A stretch of 27,137 nucleotides of DNA, taken from positions 1-27,137 of the IMG/VR virus record IMGVR_UViG_3300046812_000348. The stretch is one strand, 5' to 3'. This document shows positions 1 through 6,750 of this stretch, in pieces. Position 1 is the stretch's first letter; the number at the start of each line of letters is the position of its first letter. The notes under the pieces are model-generated. The model did not search any database and had not been told where the DNA came from. It worked only from the letters and a program-made list of their open reading frames with translations. The DNA comes from a virus. Both the position numbers and the translations under genes were made by a program.

Positions 1-149
1 ACGCGCCCGCAGAAGCCGCACTTGCGCGGCGGCGGTGGCGGTGGCGGTGGACGCTGCACCTGGCCGGCGGGCCCTCGCCACGCGGCGGGAGCGATCGGCA
101 CCGACAGGCGCGGTTCGTAGTTGAGCGGCGGGCGAGGCTCACCCGTCAT
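1..149 (-). CDS. Hypothetical Pro-rich protein with CxxC, cut by window edge
   Basis: The reading frame opens with ATG at 149 and overlaps the stop of the preceding gene by the ATGA rule. It runs off the left edge after 49 codons. The visible part starts MTGEPRPPLNYEPRL, continues into a run of about eight prolines, and then shows KCGFCG, a likely half of a zinc-binding knuckle. The pairing of a Pro-rich linker with CxxC suggests a small DNA- or protein-binding factor of the early operon. The C-terminus is missing, so no family can be assigned. Confidence 0.6.
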   Translation of the reverse strand, partial: MTGEPRPPLNYEPRLSVPIAPAAWRGPAGQVQRPPPPPPPPRKCGFCGR

Positions 150-352
150 TCGCGACGGCGGTCGCTGGATTGGCATCGCGTTTTCCTCCTCTCCAACACG
201 CACTCGGGGCATCGCGCAATGCGCGCCCGGGCCGGTGTTGCGAACCAATACTCGCAGTCCTCGCAGCGGACCTTGACCATGCCGGGCAGCGGCTCCCAGG
301 GCTCCTCCTTGATCGCCCGGGCCAGCGATTCGGGATCTTTGGCGTCAGCCAT
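146..352 (-). CDS. Small zinc-ribbon-like protein
   Basis: This 68-residue protein carries CEDCEYWF and CPEC separated by about 18 residues. The CxxC-x(n)-CxxC spacing is that of a minimal zinc ribbon, and conserved aromatic and Arg residues follow the first knuckle. It overlaps the upstream membrane-protein gene by 8 bp and the downstream gene by ATGA, so it belongs to the tightly packed early operon. Small zinc ribbons in phage early regions often bind host RNA polymerase or nucleic acid, but nothing here shows the partner. The function is unassigned. Confidence 0.7.
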   Translation of the reverse strand: MADAKDPESLARAIKEEPWEPLPGMVKVRCEDCEYWFATPARARIARCPECVLERRKTRCQSSDRRRE

Positions 353-470
353 GGACGGCGGATCCGATGAGGTAGAGGCCGGCGATGACGAGCAGCAGGA
401 TCACGCCGATCATGAGGTCGAACGTGCCGCGGCGGAAGCGGATCAACGCGCGGCGTTGGTGACTGGTCAC
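345..470 (-). CDS. Small single-pass membrane protein
   Basis: This 41-codon gene starts with GTG at 470, inside the stop of the preceding coiled-coil gene (GTGA overlap). Its product has a basic N-terminus (QRRALIRFRRG) followed by a hydrophobic helix of about 18 residues (LMIGVILLLVIAGLYLIG) and a very short tail. Positive charges before the helix predict a cytoplasmic N-terminus. The basic start, the clean helix and the coupled junctions on both sides make it more than a chance frame. It could be an early membrane modulator; no family is recognised. Confidence 0.65.
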   Translation of the reverse strand: MTSHQRRALIRFRRGTFDLMIGVILLLVIAGLYLIGSAVHG

Positions 471-751
471 GCCGCCACCATCAGGGAGCGCACATGCTTC
501 GTGCAACGGTCCCGCTCGCGCGTCAGTTGATCGATCATGTTCTGCGTAGCGCCAAGCTTCCGCGCCAGTTCCTCACGCAAAATCTCGAGCTCCCGCAGCT
601 TCACATTGATCTCGTCGGCCGACTGCTCAGCTTGCCGCAGCGCAGTGCGAACCACGTGCTTTGGTACCGACACGCATGGCTGTGCCGTGGTCTCGGCGAT
701 CATGTTCGACGCGTGGTCAGCGTTCTCCGCTTCGTCATTATGGTGGTCCAT
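467..751 (-). CDS. Hypothetical coiled-coil protein
   Basis: This 94-residue protein is rich in Glu, Arg, Leu and Gln from about residue 38 onward (for example VKLRELEILREELARKL), giving a heptad-like pattern typical of a coiled coil of 50 residues or so. The N-terminus is acidic with several Asp, His and Asn residues. A GGGA element lies upstream of the ATG. It follows the loader-position gene after a 45-bp gap, so it sits near the end of the replication cluster. No catalytic motif is visible and no family is recognised. Confidence 0.65.
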   Translation of the reverse strand: MDHHNDEAENADHASNMIAETTAQPCVSVPKHVVRTALRQAEQSADEINVKLRELEILREELARKLGATQNMIDQLTRERDRCTKHVRSLMVAA

Positions 752-796
752 CTCGCTTCGTCCCTTTCGATAAAGCGCCTCGCAGACGTGTCGTCC

Positions 797-1291
797 TCAC
801 GCCGCCGCCCTCCCTTCGTCCTGGTCGAGCCATTCGGGTGGGAGCATCCCGAGGTTGATGGGGGCGTGCTTGCTAACTAACGCTGCAAGCATGCGGCCGA
901 ATTCTAATTGCCTGATCGGGCTCGACAGCACGAGGTCACGCGAGCTCCTGACCTTTGCCGGATCTGACCAGTCGGCCTTTGCTTCCGCTTGCTCTCGACC
1001 CTGCTTTGCCTTCCAGTCGGCGTCCTTACCGCGCGAGGCATCCGCGATCATGTCGCCCCGGTTTGCCTGCCACCACGCACTTAGCCCGCGGTGTAGGTCG
1101 GCGTAGGTTGGGGTCCGCCTTGCGCTTCTGGCGATTTGCTGAAGGCTTCCGATGGAGAACGCCCCGTCTGGGAAATCAACGAGCATTGGCAGCATGTCTG
1201 CCAGCGCTTTTGCGGCGGCGCTTGCATCCGTCGGGGCCACGAGCTTGGCGAGCATGGCGACCCACTGGAGGCGATGACGTTCGTTGATCAT
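797..1291 (-). CDS. Putative replication protein in helicase-loader position
   Basis: The 164-residue product is encoded directly after the initiator-like gene and coupled to it by ATGA, the position where phages commonly keep a helicase loader (lambda P or DnaT/DnaC type). It is largely helical. It contains a segment around residues 45-75 (GSLQQIARSARRTPTYADLH, then a Trp pair) that resembles the winged-helix-like patches of small replication proteins. A Walker A motif is absent, so it is not a DnaC-type ATPase. The assignment rests mainly on gene order. Confidence 0.5.
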   Translation of the reverse strand: MINERHRLQWVAMLAKLVAPTDASAAAKALADMLPMLVDFPDGAFSIGSLQQIARSARRTPTYADLHRGLSAWWQANRGDMIADASRGKDADWKAKQGREQAEAKADWSDPAKVRSSRDLVLSSPIRQLEFGRMLAALVSKHAPINLGMLPPEWLDQDEGRAAA

Positions 1292-2208
1292 TGGAGCAAT
1301 CCTCGGGGATGAAGGTCATCGGCGAAGTCATCGGGGCCGAGACCGACCGCTCGCAGGACGGGATCGAACGTCTCAGGTGGTTCGTCGGACCAACGTTCCT
1401 GGTTGAGCCAAGTGCTGGGATGCGGGATGAATCTTGGCTCGGGCGGCCAGACTGCGCGTTGCAATGCGGCCATGATGGTCGCGGCGGTCGTTTTCGTCAG
1501 CGCTCCGGCGAAGGCCTTGCGGGCGGCTCCTTTCCCGATGCGTTTCGGGAATAATCTCCAAAAGGTCAGAAACTCTGCCGAATCACGCTCACCCCCCCCG
1601 CTTGCGGGGGGAGGGGGGGGAGTCTTACTTTCTTTCTTATCGTCCCGTCCCTTCCCTTCCCTTGTACTTCCCTTGGAGCCTGTAACATCGTCTGTCACAG
1701 AACTTGTTACGTCGGTTGTTGCAATCTTTGTGGGAAGGATTGTCACATTGTGCGTGACAGGTGATGTAGCGTCGTCTGTCACAGTCGGCGGTGGCTCACT
1801 GCCACTAACGCTACGTGTTGCTGCCTGTCGTGCTGCTCGTGCTGCCTCCGTTCGTGCACGGCGATCCAGTCTCGCCTTCCATGCCTCCCTAGCTTTCTCA
1901 GCTACCGTCGGGTGGTATAGACGCCCGTCGCTACACTCCACCCACCCGCGCAACGCCATGTCCTTCACGCGCTCCCATCCCGGACCAGCCCCTGAAAGAT
2001 GCGCCAGCAACCGGTCGTCATTCGGTAAACTACCAGCCGGCACCTGAAGAAATGCCTTGGCCCACAGCGAGACGCCGGCCTTGAATTCGTCGCCGTTGCT
2101 CAGCACGTAAAAGTCGCTGTCGAACAACCGCACGATGTCCAATGGCATGTATGGCATGCCACGTAGGTCGCAATCGGCTGGCGTTAGTGGATCTGGAAAA
2201 TCACTCAT
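1288..2208 (-). CDS. DUF1376/YdaU-like phage replication initiator
   Basis: The 306-residue protein begins with a DUF1376-like winged-helix region (about residues 20-115). Its features are a DSDF...LSNGDE start, an LWAKAFLQVPAGSLPND block, and WVECSDGRLYH. A linker rich in VT, TD and DD dipeptides (about 135-175) and a poly-Pro/poly-Gly stretch (about 190-205) follow. The C-terminal block (about 210-285: FWRLFPKRIGKGAARKAF and a later HPSTWLNQERW) resembles the C-terminal domain of phage O-like initiators. Such proteins bind iterons and recruit helicase. The repeats encoding the VT-rich linker may themselves be the origin, as in lambda O. ATGA overlaps couple it to genes on both sides. Confidence 0.72.
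   Translation of the reverse strand: MSDFPDPLTPADCDLRGMPYMPLDIVRLFDSDFYVLSNGDEFKAGVSLWAKAFLQVPAGSLPNDDRLLAHLSGAGPGWERVKDMALRGWVECSDGRLYHPTVAEKAREAWKARLDRRARTEAARAARQAATRSVSGSEPPPTVTDDATSPVTHNVTILPTKIATTDVTSSVTDDVTGSKGSTREGKGRDDKKESKTPPPPPASGGGERDSAEFLTFWRLFPKRIGKGAARKAFAGALTKTTAATIMAALQRAVWPPEPRFIPHPSTWLNQERWSDEPPETFDPVLRAVGLGPDDFADDLHPRGLLQ
1681..1784. other. Candidate phage replication origin (iteron-like repeats)
   Basis: Within the initiator gene, the hexamer TGT(C/T/A)AC occurs at 1681, 1693, 1705, 1741 and 1777, plus an inverted copy GTGACA at 1754. The blocks 1681-1700 and 1765-1784 match at 18 of 20 positions. 1741-1759 is a perfect TGTCAC/GTGACA inverted repeat with a 7-nt spacer. 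The first three hexamers start exactly 12 bp apart. The arrangement resembles lambda ori inside gene O. Repeated VT codons in the protein linker could give a similar pattern, so this is a candidate only. Confidence 0.45.
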
Positions 2209-2450
2209 GATCCAACCTCGATTCGCATCACGAAGATTCCCTTGTGATGGTTAGGCGCACAAACCGCGACGGCAATACCGTCTTCCGCGATTACGCGCCG
2301 CATGTGCCTTCCGGCTTCGGATTGCGTGACGCCGAGCAGCATCGCCAGCTGCTTTGCTGGGGGCACCCGCATTCCAGGCTCTAGGTGTGGCACCACGACT
2401 CGGCGCAGCAACGCTCGATGAGCTCGGCCCTCGGGCTTCTCGCCGCTCAC
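2205..2450 (-). CDS. Small winged-HTH DNA-binding protein
   Basis: The 81-residue product has a GntR/MarR-like helix-turn-helix pattern at about residues 25-60: PHLEPGMRVPPAKQLAMLLG, then VTQSEAGRHMRRVIAEDG, where the second helix would be the recognition helix. A hydrophobic beta wing follows. The preferred start is GTG at 2450, which makes a GTGA overlap with the upstream stop; a GTG six codons earlier is also possible. It is likely a regulator or replication accessory factor of the early operon. The ATGA overlap with the initiator gene downstream suggests coupled synthesis. Confidence 0.65.
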   Translation of the reverse strand: MSGEKPEGRAHRALLRRVVVPHLEPGMRVPPAKQLAMLLGVTQSEAGRHMRRVIAEDGIAVAVCAPNHHKGIFVMRIEVGS

Positions 2451-2617
2451 CGCTGGCACCCCGCGCACTTGAAGGGCGAGCTGGCGCTGCCGTCGTCGAG
2501 CGTGAAGCGATATCCAACGTGCCCGTTACACCGCACACACGGTCGGTGCGGATCATGTGTGCACATCGGCGGCGCATGGCTCCATGACATGCAGGCGAAG
2601 CACAGGAAGTCGGTCAT
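2447..2617 (-). CDS. Small Cys-rich zinc-binding protein
   Basis: This 56-codon gene starts at 2617 (ATGA overlap with the methyltransferase-like gene) and ends in a GTGA overlap with the next gene. The product contains CFAC, PMC, CVRC and CAGC, four clusters with seven cysteines, plus several histidines, enough for one or two zinc sites. The reading is MTDFLCFACMSW at the start and FKCAGCQR at the end. This is a compact zinc-finger layout typical of small phage early proteins. No specific family is recognised. Confidence 0.7.
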   Translation of the reverse strand: MTDFLCFACMSWSHAPPMCTHDPHRPCVRCNGHVGYRFTLDDGSASSPFKCAGCQR

Positions 2618-3261
2618 GCTGCCAGCGCCCGTGGCTGAGCCGTGCGCGCGATCGACAACAGCAGATCACGGAACGCGGGCGGCGTTGCGCTTCGCTGGCG
2701 CTTCGACAGGCGTTGGCAAACGCCTGTCCTGATCGCCCTTCGCCTGCCCTCTGGCGTGTTGTGCTCAAGGAAGCTCACCCACGGGAAATCGCCGTTCGCG
2801 CTTCCCCAGTGGAGGGATGGGAGATCAACCCCACAGGCATACAGCCATGTGCGCTTACGCGCCCGGTGACCAAATGCTCCCTGATCGACGCAGCAGGCCC
2901 AGCCGTCAAAGCCATAGAGCGCATCCGTCCGTATCCAGCCACCGCCGCGGGGAGGCTCCAGCAGGCCGAAATGCTCCCACGCCTGACTGCCTTCCGGATG
3001 CTCCAGCACGCCGCCCCAGCGACGCACCGAGGCCAGCGCAGCCGCGAAGCAGCCGGCATCGTCGCCAAGTTTGAACCGACCTGGATAGACGTGCTCAACG
3101 AAGCCATGCATGCGGGTCCAGCGCTGGCAGGGCGGATGCGCCACCACCGGCCACGGGCCGGCATAGCGCCGGGCGTCTCGCGCCTCGTCCCACAGCTCCA
3201 CGCCATTAATGCCGGCGTATGCGCCATCGGCCTGCACGTAGAGAGCTGCCACGCGCTTCAT
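2614..3261 (-). CDS. Divergent C5-methyltransferase-like protein
   Basis: The 215-residue product, starting at MKRVAALYV, shows several blocks resembling DNA cytosine-5 methyltransferases. HPPCQRW at 42-48 resembles motif IV with catalytic-type Cys45. LEHPEG at 87-91 resembles motif VI. QGAFGHRARKRTW at 127-139 resembles the QxRxR motif VIII. A C-terminal SATPPAFRDLLLSIA resembles motif X. The usual FxGxG cofactor motif I is not visible at the N-terminus and there is no long target-recognition domain. A longer upstream frame exists, but the ATGA overlap at 3258-3261 favours this start. It may modify DNA or be a degenerate relative; activity is inferred, not shown. Confidence 0.55.
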   Translation of the reverse strand: MKRVAALYVQADGAYAGINGVELWDEARDARRYAGPWPVVAHPPCQRWTRMHGFVEHVYPGRFKLGDDAGCFAAALASVRRWGGVLEHPEGSQAWEHFGLLEPPRGGGWIRTDALYGFDGWACCVDQGAFGHRARKRTWLYACGVDLPSLHWGSANGDFPWVSFLEHNTPEGRRRAIRTGVCQRLSKRQRSATPPAFRDLLLSIARTAQPRALAA

Positions 3262-3491
3262 GGCGTCGCCTCGGCCGTCGCCGGCTCCGCCACCAGGCAC
3301 CGCAGACAACGCCCCACGACCGGCCGCTCCCGCTTCAGCAGAACCACCTCGCGCACCTCGACCGAACCGGGATTGAAGCACATGGGCTGATCACTGCCGC
3401 ACGCACAGCGCAGGCTGGCCAATTGCCCGAGCCAGGCACGGAACGCCTCGACTTCGGCGCGATCGGAAGCAGTGACGCGGGGGCGCTTCAT
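3258..3491 (-). CDS. Small Cys-containing hypothetical protein
   Basis: The 77-residue product starts MKRPRVTASDRAEVEAF and has five cysteines in the order CAC, C, CLRC, a plausible single zinc site formed by two knuckles about 30 residues apart. The chosen ATG at 3491 overlaps the stop of the VRR-NUC gene by ATGA, whereas a longer frame would overlap that gene by about 80 bp. It lies between the nuclease and the methyltransferase-like gene, so a role with nucleic acid is reasonable, but no family is recognised. Confidence 0.62.
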   Translation of the reverse strand: MKRPRVTASDRAEVEAFRAWLGQLASLRCACGSDQPMCFNPGSVEVREVVLLKRERPVVGRCLRCLVAEPATAEATP

Positions 3492-3961
3492 GCCGCAGTC
3501 TCCGCATGCACCCGCAGCGGCACGCCACAGGCCGCGAGGAACGTCAGCATCTCGGACACCGAGTGACACACCCCGATCACCATCCCGGCCGCCTCGAGCC
3601 TTGGGAACACGTCCTCCTGGCCAGCCAGCTCGCGCAAGGCGCCCCGCTTGGTGCGGACAATGCGCGTGCGCGAGAGCCGTCCGCCGCGGCGCTTCAGCTC
3701 GATGCCGATGAGCCGCCGGTGGAGCACGAGCACGTCAGGCCAGCCGCGCTTCAGGCCTAGGCGCGAGAGCTTGGCCGCGTATTGGGGCGGGAGGGGGACG
3801 GAACCGGCGGGGAAGGTGGTCCACTGCGCGGGCGGCATCAGCAGCTTGTCGAGCGCGTCGGCAACCGAGGCATGGAGCTCCTGCTCGGGCCGAATGTCCT
3901 CGGTCAGGCGGTAGGGCGCCGGCGCTGCGCGAACGACATGGGCGCTGCCGCCAATACGCAT
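3488..3961 (-). CDS. VRR-NUC domain nuclease
   Basis: The 157-residue protein carries a VRR-NUC core of the PD-(D/E)xK superfamily. Residues 69-92 read GLKRGWPDVLVL, then GIELKRRGG, giving Asp76, Glu88 and Lys90 as likely catalytic residues; an N-terminal helix contains PEQELHASV. Stand-alone phage VRR-NUC proteins of this size act on branched DNA or as small nucleases near replication genes. The start at 3961 avoids overlap with the preceding gene; in-frame upstream codons exist. It could resolve replication or recombination intermediates. The domain call is stronger than the exact role. Confidence 0.8.
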   Translation of the reverse strand: MRIGGSAHVVRAAPAPYRLTEDIRPEQELHASVADALDKLLMPPAQWTTFPAGSVPLPPQYAAKLSRLGLKRGWPDVLVLHRRLIGIELKRRGGRLSRTRIVRTKRGALRELAGQEDVFPRLEAAGMVIGVCHSVSEMLTFLAACGVPLRVHAETAA

Positions 3962-3975
3962 GGAAGTGCCCACGG

Positions 3976-4563
3976 CTACTGGATGACGGCTGGCGGTTCG
4001 CTGGGCATCATCTCCGAGGCGATCGCCGCCTGGCCAAGCAGCCAAGCGCGGTCCCAGGTGTCGTGCAGTTCAGATCCAGCGCGGTGAGGGTTGCTGTCGC
4101 GCGGTGCACCCTCACGGCCACTGAACGCACCGTCGTCATAGGCGCGATCGACCGTCATCTGATGCGCCTCGTTGCGGGTCGGCTCCTCGACGTCGAGGCG
4201 GGCCAGCAGCTTCTCCTTGATGTTCGGGATGACGCCGGACAGGTCCAGCATCTTGAGCTCCTCGCGGATCTGCAGCACGAGCACGTCGTGATCCTGGAAT
4301 CGCAGCGCGAGCGATCGCGTTATGGCATCGGTATCCACGCCGGCTTTCTTCGCGTCCTTGAGGACGGCTCGGTATTCGCCGTTCTTCGTCTTCGCCGTGG
4401 CCTGTGCTGACTCAAGGCCGATCTTCGCGATGAGCGCCTTGCGGTAGAAGTCGCGCTTGGTCTCGTCGGTGCAGTTGGATCCGCCCTCGTCGTCGATATC
4501 GGGCTCCGGTGTTGGCTCTGGCTCCTCGATCGGTTGTCCGTTCGCCTTCGCTTTCTTTGCCAC
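3976..4563 (-). CDS. Protein with C-terminal Rmf/CrpP-like domain
   Basis: The 195-residue product starts with GTG at 4563 behind a strong GAGGGGG site. Residues 1-35 are charged and low in complexity (EEPEPTPEPDIDDE). Residues 36-130 are helical and resemble, weakly, GapR/DUF2312-type DNA-binding helices (AKTKNGEYRAVLKDAKKAGVD). Residues 138-180 (AYDDGAFSGREG, NPH, then WDRAWLLGQ) match the Rmf/CrpP-like pattern of an AY..G..A...G...NP..... W..GW type. That fold is known from ribosome modulation factor and relatives in phages. A nucleic-acid or ribosome-binding role is inferred. Confidence 0.6.
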   Translation of the reverse strand: MAKKAKANGQPIEEPEPTPEPDIDDEGGSNCTDETKRDFYRKALIAKIGLESAQATAKTKNGEYRAVLKDAKKAGVDTDAITRSLALRFQDHDVLVLQIREELKMLDLSGVIPNIKEKLLARLDVEEPTRNEAHQMTVDRAYDDGAFSGREGAPRDSNPHRAGSELHDTWDRAWLLGQAAIASEMMPSEPPAVIQ

Positions 4564-4584
4564 GTTGTCCCCCTCGTGGATTGT

Positions 4585-4767
4585 TCAGTCTGAGCCGGCC
4601 GCCTTTAGCGCGGCGTTGATGTGTTGTTCGGAGCATGCAACTATCAATCGCCCCGCTGTGTTGGGCTGCATCCACCAGCCGTCCGGCGCGCTGGGACGAC
4701 CCAGCCGCACCAACGCCAGCGTGGTCTGCGGGCAGTTCGGCGCGTCGCAGCTCAATAAAACGCTCAT
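4585..4767 (-). CDS. Small Cys-containing hypothetical protein
   Basis: The 60-residue product begins MSVLLSCDAPNCPQT and later has CSEQHINAALKAAG. The Cys/Cys and Cys/His pairs about 36 residues apart could bind one zinc ion, a pattern seen in many tiny phage proteins that start with an SCD.P.C motif. Its ATG overlaps the stop of an 18-residue upstream ORF. The function is unknown. Confidence 0.6.
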   Translation of the reverse strand: MSVLLSCDAPNCPQTTLALVRLGRPSAPDGWWMQPNTAGRLIVACSEQHINAALKAAGSD

Positions 4768-4820
4768 GACACGGACGAAATGAGCAGGACCGCCGCGGCG
4801 ATGATGATCCAGAGCTTCAT
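4764..4820 (-). CDS. 18-residue hydrophobic microprotein
   Basis: An ORF of 19 codons encodes MKLWIIIAAAVLLISSVS. Its ATG overlaps the preceding stop (ATGA at 4817-4820) and its stop overlaps the next start (ATGA at 4764-4767). The product is nearly all hydrophobic after Lys2, so it could insert in the membrane, or the ORF may only carry ribosomes across the gap to the next gene. The double overlap is the main support; size alone would not justify a call. Confidence 0.45.
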   Translation of the reverse strand: MKLWIIIAAAVLLISSVS

Positions 4821-5359
4821 GATGGCTTCTTCGGTTTGAGCAAACCGGTTTCGCGTATGCACTTGCCCAGCGTCAGCGTGCGGGGATCGATGCCAGCGTC
4901 AATCTGGCTCTGAACCCATGCCTGATAGTGCAAGGCCAACTGGGACTTGCGGTTTTGCCATGTGGAAATCCGCAGCATGTTCTGTGACGAACGGGCGAGG
5001 TCGGCCAGGATGAAAGGTAACGTCGCCTGGTCGTAATCAATGATATTACCACGACTGTCCTTAACCAGCCGCGTGGGATCGAAGCTCCAAGCATCGCCGA
5101 ACAGGCTTAGCTGAGAGTACGGGCCGGCATCATCGTCCTCCTCGCCCTCCCCCGGTTGCTGCGACAATTTCGCCAGCACCGCCCGCACCTTGTGTTTGAT
5201 CAAGACTTCGGGATCTGTTTTGGCTCGGATGATCGCAGCGAGAGCCTCCTGCACCTCTTCCTCGACGTAGGAGCCGTCTGGGTTTCTCTTTAGTGGCGCG
5301 ACTGCGCGATCGTACATCTGCTTGTAGATGCCGCGGACCTTGGAGGAGACGCTTGCCAC
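4817..5359 (-). CDS. Hypothetical early protein
   Basis: The 180-residue protein is not recognised. It opens MASVSSKVRGIYKQMYD, has an acidic patch around residues 70-78 (GEGEEDDDAG), and ends with helical stretches containing LARSSQNMLRISTWQ and a basic tail (KPKKPS). Its length, the clean junctions and the ribosome site inside the end of the ParB-like gene make it a real gene. It sits between the ParB-like gene and the small-gene cluster, in the replication/regulation part of the operon. No transmembrane segment or catalytic motif is seen. Confidence 0.65.
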   Translation of the reverse strand: MASVSSKVRGIYKQMYDRAVAPLKRNPDGSYVEEEVQEALAAIIRAKTDPEVLIKHKVRAVLAKLSQQPGEGEEDDDAGPYSQLSLFGDAWSFDPTRLVKDSRGNIIDYDQATLPFILADLARSSQNMLRISTWQNRKSQLALHYQAWVQSQIDAGIDPRTLTLGKCIRETGLLKPKKPS

Positions 5360-5363
5360 CCTA

Positions 5364-6215
5364 TTACCTCCCCCGCCTGATCTGCTCCAGGTCGCGAACC
5401 GCTGTCTTCAGCGCGTCGATGTCGAGCTTTTCCAGCACCGCCTTGCGATCGTCCTCGGTGAGATTGATCAGGGCGAGGTCGGTTGGCTTGAGCGCACCGA
5501 TGCTGCGAATAACAAGCACATGACCCGTCATCGTCATTACAGTGCGAATAGAGTCCTCGGCGCCGCTGACGACATTCCGGGTTGCGCGCTCACGCTGCGC
5601 AAGTTCTTCCAGCCCGGCTTCTAGTGTAAGCCGCTCGTCCTCGACTAAGGCCGCAACATCGGGCGCAGCAGCACGTAGACGCGCCATCCGCGCCTCGCGG
5701 GATTTTCCATCGTCCTCGCCGGCGCGTGCCTGCTTAAGCGCAACGTCGAAAGGCATAACACCGAGGCGGACATTTTCTCCTGCGGCTTCCGAGTGACGTA
5801 AGATTTGGCGAGCCTGCTGTACCATGCGGACAAAACCCGAAGAGTCTTCGGGTTTTACTGCTGGGTCTTTATTCCCCCTGCCGCGCTTAACCTCCGGATA
5901 AATCGTGGCAAGCAACACAGCGCGTTGACCGTTGGAGAGATTGCGGCGCGATATGTTCGCCGAGACGATCAGCGCAGCGACGTCATGCCCGTTTGTTCTC
6001 TCGTAGCGCGGCTCTACCTTCGCACGGTCGCAAGCGTTGAGCCGATTTCTACCGTCTATCAGTACGCCCTGGTCGTCGATCAGTACGGGATGCAGTAGGC
6101 CGTTCGCCTTGATGTCATCCGCAAGGTCGTCAAGCTCATCATCCCGCATCATCGGGAACAGCGCCGCGAGCGGATGCACCTCGGTCGGGCGCCAGCCTGG
6201 ATCCCCGATCTTCAC
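5364..6215 (-). CDS. ParB/Spo0J-like domain protein
   Basis: The 283-residue protein has a ParB N-terminal-like (sulfiredoxin-fold) domain at about residues 10-90: HPLAALFPMMRDDELDDLADDIKANG, then PVLIDDQGVLIDGRNRLNAC. The DGRNRLNAC block at 54-62 corresponds to the conserved GxxR nucleotide-binding motif. Residues 90-200 are helical with NISRRNLSNGQRAVLLA, which resembles the ParB HTH region. Phage proteins of this group act as DNA-binding regulators, nucleases or CTPase-like clamps. No parA lies beside it in this window, so plasmid-style partition is not supported. It overlaps the gene upstream by ATGA. Confidence 0.75.
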   Translation of the reverse strand: MKIGDPGWRPTEVHPLAALFPMMRDDELDDLADDIKANGLLHPVLIDDQGVLIDGRNRLNACDRAKVEPRYERTNGHDVAALIVSANISRRNLSNGQRAVLLATIYPEVKRGRGNKDPAVKPEDSSGFVRMVQQARQILRHSEAAGENVRLGVMPFDVALKQARAGEDDGKSREARMARLRAAAPDVAALVEDERLTLEAGLEELAQRERATRNVVSGAEDSIRTVMTMTGHVLVIRSIGALKPTDLALINLTEDDRKAVLEKLDIDALKTAVRDLEQIRRGR

Positions 6216-6421
6216 GACCGCCCCCTCCTAAGTTCGTCGAGCACCACGCGAAGCCGAGATGCAAGCGGCGCCGGCACCATCTCAAAGCTACGCCAGCCCA
6301 AAACCCATGTCGGCCACATCAGCTTCTGCCCATTGGCATCGCGCGTGATGCGCCGAAACCCGCGGAACTCGTGTCGCTCCATGATTGTCCAGGGGCGTTC
6401 ATCAGCCACTCCGTCGCTCAT
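6212..6421 (-). CDS. Hypothetical 69-residue protein
   Basis: The product starts MSDGVADERPWTIMERHEF and is rich in Arg and Trp (RGFRRITRD, WPTWVLGW). The ATG at 6421 is chosen because GGAG lies at the right distance and the product then starts 20 bp before the end of the HTH gene; a start at the next Met is possible. The stop overlaps the ParB-like start by ATGA. No family is recognised. Confidence 0.55.
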   Translation of the reverse strand: MSDGVADERPWTIMERHEFRGFRRITRDANGQKLMWPTWVLGWRSFEMVPAPLASRLRVVLDELRRGRS

Positions 6422-6746
6422 GAAGCTTCTCCGCCAGTTCCTCAAGGATGCGCTCGGCGCGCTCTGGCGGACGGTCACTGAGCGACCGCATCTCCTTCCA
6501 GACCTCGTCGAATTCTCGGCAAGCTAGCGTCAGGGTATCGGCCCGTGGTGCGACCTCACCGCGCAGCAAAAGGGCTGCGCCGTTCGACGTTATGCCGAGC
6601 CGGATAGCGAGTTCTTTCGCCGGGCTTGGCGAATACGCCACAGCCTTCTTAAAGGCCTCGGCCAGGCGTTTGCGCACGAAAGCGTTCTGTGTTTGTCGAT
6701 CAACAACAATTTGGTCCGTCGGCGAAAGTGACATCGTGCCCCCCAT
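6402..6746 (-). CDS. HTH-like early regulator
   Basis: The 114-residue protein contains a likely helix-turn-helix at about residues 42-70 (PAKELAIRLGITSNGAALLLRG), with a long helix on each side. The N-terminal half has VDRQTQNAFVRKRLAEAFKKA, and the C-terminal half is charged (RPPERAERILEELAEKL). This would be a small DNA-binding regulator of the leftward operon, perhaps a CII-like activator by position, though the HTH match is only moderate. An alternative start at the second Met would remove four residues. Confidence 0.55.
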   Translation of the reverse strand: MGGTMSLSPTDQIVVDRQTQNAFVRKRLAEAFKKAVAYSPSPAKELAIRLGITSNGAALLLRGEVAPRADTLTLACREFDEVWKEMRSLSDRPPERAERILEELAEKLHERRSG

Positions 6747-6750
6747 CGGT

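Noticed and set aside
1592-1620. GC hairpin as a transcription terminator
   Set aside because: It lies inside the initiator coding sequence, encodes a linker, and has no T-run on the transcribed side.
5364-6215. Plasmid partition system based on the ParB-like protein
   Set aside because: No ParA-type ATPase or clear parS array is seen in this window; a single ParB-like protein is common in phages.
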